From: Pseudomonadota bacterium | Lineage (GTDB): Bacteria; Desulfobacterota; Syntrophia; Syntrophales; UBA5619 | Length of the DNA: 5,295 nucleotides | Direction of reading: 5' to 3' | Assembly: GCA_018819165.1 (NCBI GenBank) | Contig: JAHJQP010000090.1 | Location: forward strand, 1-5,295 | In this document: piece after piece, positions 1 to 5,295 of the stretch | How the letters are laid out: each line of letters starts with the position of its first letter | How positions within the stretch are numbered: the first letter of the stretch is position 1 | Position numbers and translations under genes: made by a program | Notes under the pieces: generated by a model | Database searches by the model: none | What the model saw: only the letters and a program-made list of their open reading frames with translations | Told to the model about the DNA's origin: nothing

Positions 1-2
1 AA

Positions 3-83
3 CAGATCTTCACGGCATCCCATCCGGCTTTCCCCAGTTTCCCTTACCGTCGCTACTTCGAGAGCTTTATCAGAGACCTTTAA
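3..83 (+). other. possible 3' tail of a convergent + strand gene (very weak)
   Basis: Reading from base 3 there are 26 open codons ending in TAA at 81-83. The last residues read FPYRRYFESFIRDL, an aromatic and charged composition that could be a real protein C-terminus running convergently toward the protease gene. Nothing in so short a stretch identifies a family. Another frame on the same strand is open for longer, but only because it continues into sequence antisense to the protease. The rest of 84-203 shows no gene on either strand. A 15-codon frame on the minus strand (127 to 80) has a purine-rich AGGAGAAG just before its ATG but is too short to call. This is recorded only so the left edge is not taken as empty. 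Confidence 0.18.
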
Positions 84-140
84 AAATCAGCCCCCTTCTC
101 GTTCAAGACATTTTTTCGACCCTGCATCTTCTCCTGCGCT

Positions 141-176
141 AAACGGAAAATTAGGAACAGCGCCCCTCTTTTTCCG
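141..176 (-). terminator. candidate terminator hairpin downstream of the protease gene
   Basis: Read on the minus strand, CGGAAAA (176-170) pairs with TTTTCCG (150-144). Inside it, AGGGGC (167-162) pairs with GTTCCT (158-153) around a GCT loop, using two G-U pairs. The two stems are separated by a small AG/AA internal loop. The 3' arm begins with four T's and the stem is followed by only three more (143-141), so the U tract is weak. The hairpin starts 28 bases after the protease stop codon. The two wobble pairs would become C-A mismatches in a + strand transcript, so the fold favours the minus strand, which matches the protease gene. A shorter hairpin at 179-194 (CTGG/CCAG core) lies between it and the stop. 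Confidence 0.4.
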
Positions 177-203
177 GGAGCTGGTTTTCCAGTTGTGCAG
201 GTC

Positions 204-1688
204 TCATTTCGACAGCGGCACGAAGAAGGTCGACTTTCCCCGCTTGATCAGGAGCAGGATGCCGTTTTTCCCTGCCGCCGCCTTGACGATTTCTCGGGTA
301 TAATCCTTCATGGTCTCGATCTTCATCTTGTTGACCTGCAGGATGATGTCCTGCGGCTGGATGCCGACCTCGTCGGCTACACTACCCTCCTGAACGTCCA
401 CCACTATAACGCCCTTTTTGATGGCCAATCCCAGATACTTTGCGATCTCCGGCGTGATCTCCTGGACCGTCATGCCGAAGGCCTCGCCTTCCTCGCCTGC
501 CGCGGCGATTTCCGCCCGCTCCTTCCGCTCGGCGATAGTGATGTTGACGAGCTTCTCCTGTCCTTCCCGGAGGACCTTTATCTTGACCGTTTCCCCGACA
601 CGGAATCCGGCGATCAGCATCAGCAGTTCATGCGTGTCCCTGATCTTCTTGTCGTTGATCTCGGTCACCACATCGCCCGATTTCAGGCCGGCCTTGTCGG
701 CGGGATCCCCCTTGAACACATCGGCGATCAGAGCCCCGCTCCGGTCCTTGAGCTTCATGCTCTTGGCGATCTCCTCGGTGATATCCTGAACGGACACCCC
801 CAGCCAGCCGCGGGTGACCTTCCCCTTCGCCTTCAGATCGGGCAGGATGCTTTTTGCCATGCTGATCGGGATGGCGAAACCGATCCCCTGCCCCTGGGCG
901 ACGATGGCCGTATTGATGCCGATGACCTTGCCCTCCATGTTGAAGAGCGGACCGCCGCTGTTTCCCGGATTGATGGAGGCGTCGGTCTGGATAAAGTTGT
1001 CATAGGGACCGGCGCCGATGACGCGGCCCTTCGCACTGACGATGCCTGCGGTGACCGTCTGCTCCAGGCCAAAGGGGTTGCCGATAGCCATTACCCAGTC
1101 GCCGACCCGGAGCTTGTCCGAATCGCCCGTTTCCGCGACCGGGAGGCTGTCATCCGACTTGATCTTGATCAGGGCGAGGTCCGTCTTGGCGTCCTTGCCG
1201 ATGACCTTCGCCTCATATTCCTTGCCGTTGGACAGTTTCACGATGATCTTGTCGGCCTGCTCCACGACGTGGTTGTTGGTGAAGATATAACCGTCATGGC
1301 TGATGATGAATCCCGAACCGAGACTCCTCTGCTTGAACGACCGCTGGGGAACATCACCGAAGAAACGTTCGAAGAATTCGTCCCCGCCGAAATAACGGTC
1401 AAAGGGTGTTCCCTGGCCGAAGGGGGAGCGGGATCCGCCGCCGCGGACCGTCTTGGTGGTGCTGATGTTGACCACGGACGGTTTCAGTTTCTCGGCCAAA
1501 TCCGCAAATGATACGGGTGTGCGTGAGACTTCGCCGGTGGGGAGCGCAGAGGCCACCTGCACATCCGGTCCGGGCGCCGTCGGTACAAAAGACGAGCGCA
1601 GGACCTCCATAATCGACACCACGAAAAACCCGATCAGAAAGGCCAACAGAAACATGATAAATGTTTTTCTGCCTTTATTTTCCTTCAT
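204..1688 (-). CDS. degP: HtrA/DegP-family periplasmic serine protease (Do-like), two PDZ domains
   Basis: This is a 494-residue envelope protease and chaperone of the HtrA family, which degrades or refolds damaged proteins in the periplasm. A basic N-terminus (KENKGRK) precedes a hydrophobic segment at about residues 9-30. There is no clear AxA cleavage site and no lipobox, so it may stay membrane-anchored. A Gly/Phe-rich stretch at about 80-117 (including DEFFERFFGD) resembles the LA-loop region of DegP proteins. The trypsin-like domain spans about 70-290 and has the full triad: His140 in TNNHVVE, Asp170 in KTDLALI and Ser244 in PGNSGGPL. PDZ1 lies at about 294-384 (starts RGWLGVSVQ) and PDZ2 at about 402-492. 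The architecture and length fit DegP/DegQ/MucD rather than DegS, which has one PDZ. The ATG at 1688 is chosen because GGAGGAAA precedes it and a promoter lies at 1723-1750. The frame extends upstream to 1796, but those 36 codons overlap the promoter. The gene is alone on its strand here. The family assignment is very secure; the paralogue name is less so. Confidence 0.96.
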   Translation of the reverse strand: MKENKGRKTFIMFLLAFLIGFFVVSIMEVLRSSFVPTAPGPDVQVASALPTGEVSRTPVSFADLAEKLKPSVVNISTTKTVRGGGSRSPFGQGTPFDRYFGGDEFFERFFGDVPQRSFKQRSLGSGFIISHDGYIFTNNHVVEQADKIIVKLSNGKEYEAKVIGKDAKTDLALIKIKSDDSLPVAETGDSDKLRVGDWVMAIGNPFGLEQTVTAGIVSAKGRVIGAGPYDNFIQTDASINPGNSGGPLFNMEGKVIGINTAIVAQGQGIGFAIPISMAKSILPDLKAKGKVTRGWLGVSVQDITEEIAKSMKLKDRSGALIADVFKGDPADKAGLKSGDVVTEINDKKIRDTHELLMLIAGFRVGETVKIKVLREGQEKLVNITIAERKERAEIAAAGEEGEAFGMTVQEITPEIAKYLGLAIKKGVIVVDVQEGSVADEVGIQPQDIILQVNKMKIETMKDYTREIVKAAAGKNGILLLIKRGKSTFFVPLSK

Positions 1689-1690
1689 AT

Positions 1691-1698
1691 TTTCCTCC
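1691..1698 (-). promoter_or_regulatory. ribosome-binding site that fixes the protease start
   Basis: On the minus strand GGAGGAAA ends two bases before the ATG at 1688, with the GGAGG core 5 bases from the start codon. It is the only strong Shine-Dalgarno match near a candidate start of this frame and decides in favour of the 494-residue product over the 530-residue one. Confidence 0.8.
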
Positions 1699-1722
1699 AA
1701 CACGTTTTGAAATGACGGTGGT

Positions 1723-1750
1723 AATATAAACTTTAAATGGATTTTGTCAA
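1723..1750 (-). promoter_or_regulatory. sigma-70-like promoter of the protease gene
   Basis: On the minus strand a perfect -35 box TTGACA (1750-1745) is followed by a 16-base spacer and the -10 box TATATT (1728-1723). Transcription would start near 1714-1716, leaving a leader of roughly 28 bases with the ribosome-binding site in it. The spacing is one base short of optimal. The boxes look like housekeeping sigma-70, not the sigma-E (GAACTT...TCTGA) pattern known for degP in enterobacteria, so the sequence gives no sign of stress-specific sigma control. No operator repeat was seen around it. Confidence 0.65.
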
Positions 1751-1883
1751 TGGCCTTCCTCATTTTAAACAGCGAAAAAGGGCAGGTTTTTTCCATTCGC
1801 CGTACAGAGCCTCCCTATGGACCATGACGTTGCCCCTCTCAGCATTTTAGGCCATCTTCCGCGGTTTGCGCTGAAATAAAACA

Positions 1884-2331
1884 TTGACAAAACTCTCGGT
1901 ATTTCTTAATGACTTCACGATCAATGGACCCCAAAAAGTTGGGGCCCAACACGGGGATTCCCGAAACGGATTATTTGGCAAGACCTTTGGCGTACTCTCC
2001 CCCCAGGCCGCGAGCTACTTCACCCGGAAGGTGAAAGAGCGGGTAGCGAAGCCCCTTGAGATCCACTTCCACTCGGACTTCGGTCTCGGGGTGGCCAATA
2101 CGATCATGGCGGTTCTTTCGGGAGCGGAAGTCATCCATTCCACGGTGGGGGGCATCGGAGAGCGGTGTGGACAATATTATGGTCTGGGCGGAGAAACTTG
2201 GCCTCGAAATCAGTGAGGACAAGAAAATGGAGGTTCTCAATCGGATCAAGCGGCGTTCCCATGATTTGAAACGCGTGCTTACCGAGCAGGAATTTAAGGA
2301 GATCGTGGAGCAGGTAAAGGCCGGAAAATGA
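1884..2331 (+). pseudogene. decayed remnant of an isopropylmalate/homocitrate synthase-like DRE-TIM metallolyase
   Basis: Intact members condense an acyl-CoA with a 2-oxoacid and are usually 380-530 residues long; this region could encode about 148. Three pieces are recognisable. First, NDFTINGPQ (1908-1934) resembles the N-terminal NDTTLRDGxQ motif but lacks the catalytic Arg and has Asn for Asp; this match is tentative. Second, from TFGVLSPQA (about 1983) the frame gives the late TIM barrel, with the metal-binding HFHSDFG (His codons at 2064 and 2070), ANT, GAEVIHSTVGG and GIGERCG (ending 2171). Third, about 2161-2331 in a different frame reads SGVDNIMVWAEKLGLEISED and ends in LTEQEFKEIVEQV, like the post-barrel region of LeuA-type enzymes. 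About 100 or more residues are missing at each of the two joins. The only in-frame start is TTG at 1884, with no Shine-Dalgarno, and a stop lies just upstream (1872-1874). It sits 62 bases before the dehydrogenase operon. The middle segment is a secure match; the exact subfamily cannot be told. Confidence 0.72.
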
Positions 2332-2393
2332 TCTGCCTCAAGAAACCGGCGACAGGAAAGCATGTCGTCAAAAAGTAAGGAGGATAATCGACG

Positions 2394-3776
2394 ATGCTCA
2401 GTCAAGTGGTCAAAGACGAGCTTAAAGCGATTGTGGGCGAGGGGAGGTACTTCGACAATGAGGAAGATCTTCTCCTGTATTCGTACGACGCCTTTATAGT
2501 TCAGGGGCAGCCTGAAGCGGCGCTTTTGCCGGTCAGCACGGAAGAGGTCTCCCGGATCATGAAAGTGGCCTCCCGGGAAAGAATTCCGGTTACGGCTCGC
2601 GGCGCGGGGACCAACCTCGCCGGAGGGTCCGTACCCACCCGGGGAGGGATCGTCCTGGTCTTCACAAAGATGAATAGGATTATCGAGATCGATAAAGTGA
2701 ACCGCGTTGCCGTTTTTCAGCCCGGCGTGATCAACATGGAGTTCCAGAAAGAGCTCACGAAAAGGGGTTTGTATTACCCCCCGGATCCCGGCTCCATGGC
2801 TGTTTCAACCATGGGAGGGAATGTGGCTGAGAATGCGGGCGGGCCGAGGGCGGTCAAATACGGCGTCACCAGTGACTACCTCCTCGGATTGGAGGTCGTC
2901 CTCGCCTCCGGGGAGGTTCTGCGCACCGGGGGGAAGACCCTCAAGAATGTGACGGGATACAACCTGACGCAACTGTTCTGCGGCTCGGAAGGGACCCTCG
3001 GATTGATCACCGAAATCACGGTGAAACTGATCCCCCTCCCCGAGACGAAAAGGACGCTCCAGGCCGTCTTTAAGAACCTGAGCGATGCCGGAAGGACCGT
3101 CGCCAGGGTTTTCGAAATCGGGATCCTGCCGGTGGCGCTGGAGATCGTAGACAAGGTTTCCATCAACGTCATCGAGGACTATATGCATCTGGGCCTTCCC
3201 CGCGAAGCGGAGGCCCTGCTGTTGATTGAAGTCGACGGCCCTGAAGCGGCGGTGGCCGGAGAGTCCGGGCGGCTCACCCAGCTCTGCCGGGAAATGGGCG
3301 CCCATGAGGTCAAAGTCGCCGGAACAGTGGAAGAGAACGACGAGATCTGGAAAGCCCGGCGTTCCGCGTATGGGGCCGGGGCGCGGCTAAGACCCACCGC
3401 GATCGCCGAGGATTGCACCGTTCCGGTGGGAAATCTGGTGGCCATGTTCCAGGAGGTGACCAGGATTGCCGAGAAGTATCAACTGCTCATTCCCGTGGTC
3501 GCCCATGCCGGGGACGGGAATCTCCATCCCCTGATTCTTACGGACAGCAGTGATCAGGAAGAGATGAAACGGGTGGTGAAGGCCATCGACGAGATCTCGC
3601 GCAAGGCCGTGGAACTGGGGGGCACACTGACCGGGGAGCACGGCATCGGGATCGCCAAGAGAGAGATTCTCCCGTTTGAGCTCGGGGAGGTGGCGATGGA
3701 GATCACGAGGAATATCAAAAAGACCTTTGACCCTCTGAATATCTTGAACCCGGATAAAGTCGTCCTGATCGTGTAA
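2394..3776 (+). CDS. glcD: GlcD-like FAD-linked 2-hydroxyacid dehydrogenase (glycolate/D-lactate type)
   Basis: This 460-residue flavoprotein belongs to the vanillyl-alcohol oxidase superfamily. It likely oxidises glycolate, D-lactate or a related 2-hydroxyacid to the 2-oxoacid, passing electrons to the iron-sulfur protein encoded next. The FAD-binding domain spans about residues 40-212, with the pyrophosphate-binding VTARGAGTNLAGG at 66-78, STMGGNVAENAGG at 138-150 and KNVTGYNLTQLFCGSEGTLG at 184-203. The FAD-oxidase C-terminal domain follows (about 215-457), with HAGDGNLHP at 371-379 and GEHGIG at 414-419. His371, His378 and His416 occupy the positions that bind metal and substrate in D-lactate and D-2-hydroxyglutarate dehydrogenases. 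Length matches two-subunit GlcD/LctD-type enzymes and is shorter than E. coli GlcD (499). The ATG is preceded by AAGGAGG (2377-2383) with 10 bases of spacing. No signal peptide or membrane segment is seen, so it should be cytoplasmic. The fold and cofactor are secure; the substrate is inferred and ambiguous. Confidence 0.93.
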   Translation: MLSQVVKDELKAIVGEGRYFDNEEDLLLYSYDAFIVQGQPEAALLPVSTEEVSRIMKVASRERIPVTARGAGTNLAGGSVPTRGGIVLVFTKMNRIIEIDKVNRVAVFQPGVINMEFQKELTKRGLYYPPDPGSMAVSTMGGNVAENAGGPRAVKYGVTSDYLLGLEVVLASGEVLRTGGKTLKNVTGYNLTQLFCGSEGTLGLITEITVKLIPLPETKRTLQAVFKNLSDAGRTVARVFEIGILPVALEIVDKVSINVIEDYMHLGLPREAEALLLIEVDGPEAAVAGESGRLTQLCREMGAHEVKVAGTVEENDEIWKARRSAYGAGARLRPTAIAEDCTVPVGNLVAMFQEVTRIAEKYQLLIPVVAHAGDGNLHPLILTDSSDQEEMKRVVKAIDEISRKAVELGGTLTGEHGIGIAKREILPFELGEVAMEITRNIKKTFDPLNILNPDKVVLIV

Positions 3777-3795
3777 CCGGACCTGGAGTTGGTGG

Positions 3796-5097
3796 ATGGA
3801 TCATCAGGAAACGCAAGAGACGAAGGATATTGTCAATCGCTGCAATAAATGCGGGCTCTGCACCTCGTCATGTCCGGTTTACCAGCAGGTGTTGATCGAG
3901 GCCGCAAACCCCCGGGGCAGGATTCAACTGGTAAAGTACTTCCTGGAGGGGAAAATTCCCTTTTCGAAACGGTTTAAAGAGATCATCCTGACCTGTCTTC
4001 TGTGTGAGACCTGCGTGGTGAATTGTCCGAGCGGCGTGCGACATGATCAGGTCTTTAACAACTTGCGGGCGGAGCTGGTTAAACAGTATGGGCTCAACTG
4101 GAAGAAGCGTCTGGTTTTCCAGTTATTGACCAATGAGAAGTTGCTTCACTCCTCGATTATCTTCGCCAGGCTCGGGCGCAACTGGCTGATAGAGAACCTT
4201 GCCAAGGGGATGCGGATCGGAAACATCCCGGCCGGAAAGCTACCGCTGGTCAACCCCAGGCCCTTTCGGGATCAATTTGCCGGGGTGATCTGCCCGGACG
4301 GGGAACCGAAGGGCCGAATTTTCTATTTTACGGGCTGTTTCACCAATTATTTCGCGGGAAACGTGGGACAGGCGGTCGTTAACGTCCTGAAGAAGCTCCG
4401 TCTGGAGATTGAGATTCCCGCGGCCGAGGACTGCTGTGGAATCGCCGCGATCCTGTCGGGGGAGAGAGATCTTCCCCTGAAGAATGTGCAGCAGAATATC
4501 TCCACCCTGTCCCGGGCCCGTGTGGATGCCGTACTGGTTGACTGCGCCACCTGCGGCGCCGCCTTTCGGAAGGAGTATATTGACCTGCTGAAACGGAAGG
4601 GGTTGGACACCACCCAGGCAGAGATCCTCAAAGGAAAGACGCAGGATGTCATGGAGTATGTTGCCGAAAGGATCGATGAGCTTCCCCTGCGCAAGGACTA
4701 CACAAGTGAGAAGATCCGGGTTACCTATCATGACCCCTGCCACCTGGTTCGCGCTCAAGGGGTGAGCAGCGCTCCGAGAAAGATCCTCCAGGCATTGCCT
4801 CAGGTCGAATATGTAGAGATGGAAGAGGCAAACGCCTGCTGCGGGGGAGGCGGGACCTTCCAGTTTGATTTCCCCGAGGTTGCAAAAGGGATCACGGGAA
4901 AAAAGATAAAGCGCATTCGCGAGACGGGCGCCCGTGTCGTTGCCACAGGATGTCCGGGATGCCGGGTGACGATCGGCGGCAATATGGACGAACAGGACCG
5001 GATCGCCGTCCTTCACCCCCTGCAACTGCTCGACAGCGCCCTTACTGGCAAGGGCCTCGATAAGTTCCCGTTTGCAGGCACAGGCCGGTTGTGTTAA
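3796..5097 (+). CDS. glcF: GlcF-like iron-sulfur subunit: two [4Fe-4S] motifs and two CCG domains
   Basis: This 433-residue electron-transfer partner of the preceding flavoprotein belongs to the GlcF/LldE/HdrD-type group. The N-terminal ferredoxin-like part has two clusters' worth of ligands: Cys16-x2-Cys19-x2-Cys22-x3-Cys26-Pro and Cys67-x2-Cys70-x2-Cys73-x3-Cys77-Pro. Two cysteine-rich CCG domains follow. The first has Cys181, Cys213-Cys214-Gly and Cys250-x2-Cys253. The second has Cys315, Cys348-Cys349-Gly and Cys386-x2-Cys389. In heterodisulfide reductase such CCG domains bind a noncubane [4Fe-4S] cluster or serve in electron transfer; here the final acceptor (quinone, ferredoxin or other) is not visible. 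No membrane segment is apparent, so membrane contact would be peripheral. It starts 19 bases after the flavoprotein stop, with GGAG at 3785-3788 seven bases before its ATG, so the two are almost certainly co-transcribed. No ligand cysteine is missing. It is slightly longer than E. coli GlcF (407). Confidence 0.93.
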   Translation: MDHQETQETKDIVNRCNKCGLCTSSCPVYQQVLIEAANPRGRIQLVKYFLEGKIPFSKRFKEIILTCLLCETCVVNCPSGVRHDQVFNNLRAELVKQYGLNWKKRLVFQLLTNEKLLHSSIIFARLGRNWLIENLAKGMRIGNIPAGKLPLVNPRPFRDQFAGVICPDGEPKGRIFYFTGCFTNYFAGNVGQAVVNVLKKLRLEIEIPAAEDCCGIAAILSGERDLPLKNVQQNISTLSRARVDAVLVDCATCGAAFRKEYIDLLKRKGLDTTQAEILKGKTQDVMEYVAERIDELPLRKDYTSEKIRVTYHDPCHLVRAQGVSSAPRKILQALPQVEYVEMEEANACCGGGGTFQFDFPEVAKGITGKKIKRIRETGARVVATGCPGCRVTIGGNMDEQDRIAVLHPLQLLDSALTGKGLDKFPFAGTGRLC

Positions 5098-5113
5098 AAT
5101 TTACGCAAATTTT
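5096..5113. repeat. perfect 7-bp A/T inverted repeat at the glcF stop codon
   Basis: AAAATTT (5096-5102) and AAATTTT (5107-5113) form a perfect 7-base stem with an ACGC loop, followed by two more T's. It overlaps the last two bases of the glcF TAA. As an RNA hairpin it has no G-C pairs, so it would be a poor intrinsic terminator. It could be a weak terminator, an A/T-rich protein site or chance. Nothing else in the 50-base gap before the next gene looks like a terminator, so read-through into the permease gene is possible. Confidence 0.3.
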
Positions 5114-5147
5114 TTCAGAATCCTAAGCGACGGTTTACGAGTGCGTC

Positions 5148-5295
5148 ATGATCACAGCTATTGAAAGCATCGGCCGGTTCACCCTCAATACGTCCTCTTC
5201 CCTGGGCGGCACGCTGACGTTTGTCGCCCAGGTCATTCTCCGGATGTTCGAAAAACGGTCGTACAACAGCGCCTCGCGCATGGTCTTCATCAACC
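5148..5295 (+). CDS. mlaE: MlaE-family ABC transporter permease, N-terminal part (cut by window edge)
   Basis: From the ATG at 5148 the frame is open for 49 codons to the edge. The translation (start MITAIESIGRFTLNTSSSLG, then a hydrophobic LTFVAQVILRMF, then RMVFIN) follows the N-terminal pattern of MlaE permeases: an amphipathic helix with an IGR motif, a first hydrophobic segment, a charged stretch and an aromatic run leading into the core. MlaE is the inner-membrane subunit of the Mla phospholipid transport system between the inner and outer membranes. Its ATPase (MlaF) and MCE-domain protein (MlaD) genes would be expected downstream, outside the window. The start lies 50 bases after glcF and has no clear Shine-Dalgarno, so a different start cannot be excluded. 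The call rests on pattern recognition of a short segment and is fairly likely but not certain. Confidence 0.68.
   Translation, partial: MITAIESIGRFTLNTSSSLGGTLTFVAQVILRMFEKRSYNSASRMVFIN

Noticed and set aside
195..1511. Long + strand open frame of 438 codons across the protease gene
   Set aside because: It lies antisense to the protease, which has a full set of family motifs, promoter and ribosome site. The antisense translation shows no domain and is a by-product of codon bias in GC-rich DNA.
1884..1911. TTGACA at 1884 as a + strand promoter for the downstream operon
   Set aside because: The best -10 match (CTTAAT at 1905-1910) is only 15 bases away and poor. The same bases also serve as the candidate TTG start of the dead gene. 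Too weak to list.
1929..1944. CCCCAA/TTGGGG hairpin as a terminator or operator
   Set aside because: It is a 6-base stem with no T run after it, and it falls inside the likely coding remnant, where codons for GPQKVG explain it.
2328..2378. 16-codon frame overlapping the pseudogene stop as ATGA
   Set aside because: It begins MICLKKPATG, has no family resemblance and no ribosome site of its own, and is too short to support. It is probably just the gap before the glcD ribosome site.
2805..3305. Minus-strand open frames opposite glcD and glcF (also 4240-5025)
   Set aside because: These are antisense shadows of genes with complete motifs. None shows a recognisable domain or a ribosome site.
4111..4124. 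14-base sequence CTGGTTTTCCAGTT identical to 181-194
   Set aside because: This copy is in-frame coding sequence of glcF (reads VFQL within it). The shared string is a small self-complementary hairpin, with no flanking similarity. Most likely coincidence.
5038..5055. GCCCTT/AAGGGC hairpin near the 3' end of glcF
   Set aside because: It lies within the coding region with no U tract following, so there is no support for termination.

Overview
The window looks like a piece of a chromosome from a moderately GC-rich Gram-negative bacterium. The best guess is an anaerobic or syntrophic member of the former Deltaproteobacteria (Desulfobacterota). That guess rests on a periplasmic HtrA/DegP protease, the start of an MlaE-type lipid-transport permease, and a compact GlcD/GlcF-type flavin plus iron-sulfur dehydrogenase pair. 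The taxon is an inference from gene content and protein style, not from a marker gene.

Layout: positions 1-203 hold no confident gene. They contain a possible 3' tail of a convergent + strand gene and a hairpin that could terminate the protease transcript. Positions 204-1688 (minus strand) encode a complete 494-residue HtrA/DegP-family serine protease with one membrane segment, an intact His-Asp-Ser triad and two PDZ domains. A good sigma-70-like promoter and a strong ribosome-binding site sit just upstream, so the longer reading frame reaching 1796 is not the real start. Positions 1689-1883 are intergenic. Positions 1884-2331 (+ strand) hold a decayed remnant of an isopropylmalate/homocitrate synthase-like enzyme (DRE-TIM metallolyase). 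Recognisable pieces of it are joined with large internal stretches missing and one frame change.

Positions 2394-3776 and 3796-5097 (+ strand) are a tight two-gene operon, 19 bases apart. It encodes a GlcD-like FAD-dependent 2-hydroxyacid dehydrogenase and its GlcF-like partner, which has two [4Fe-4S] ferredoxin motifs and two CCG domains. Together they probably oxidise glycolate, D-lactate or a similar 2-hydroxyacid and pass electrons through the clusters to a membrane or soluble carrier. No GlcE subunit is present in the window. From 5148 to the window edge is the first 49 codons of an MlaE-like ABC transporter permease.

I did not find a convincing undescribed system. The most unusual item is the mosaic remnant of the synthase gene directly upstream of the dehydrogenase operon.
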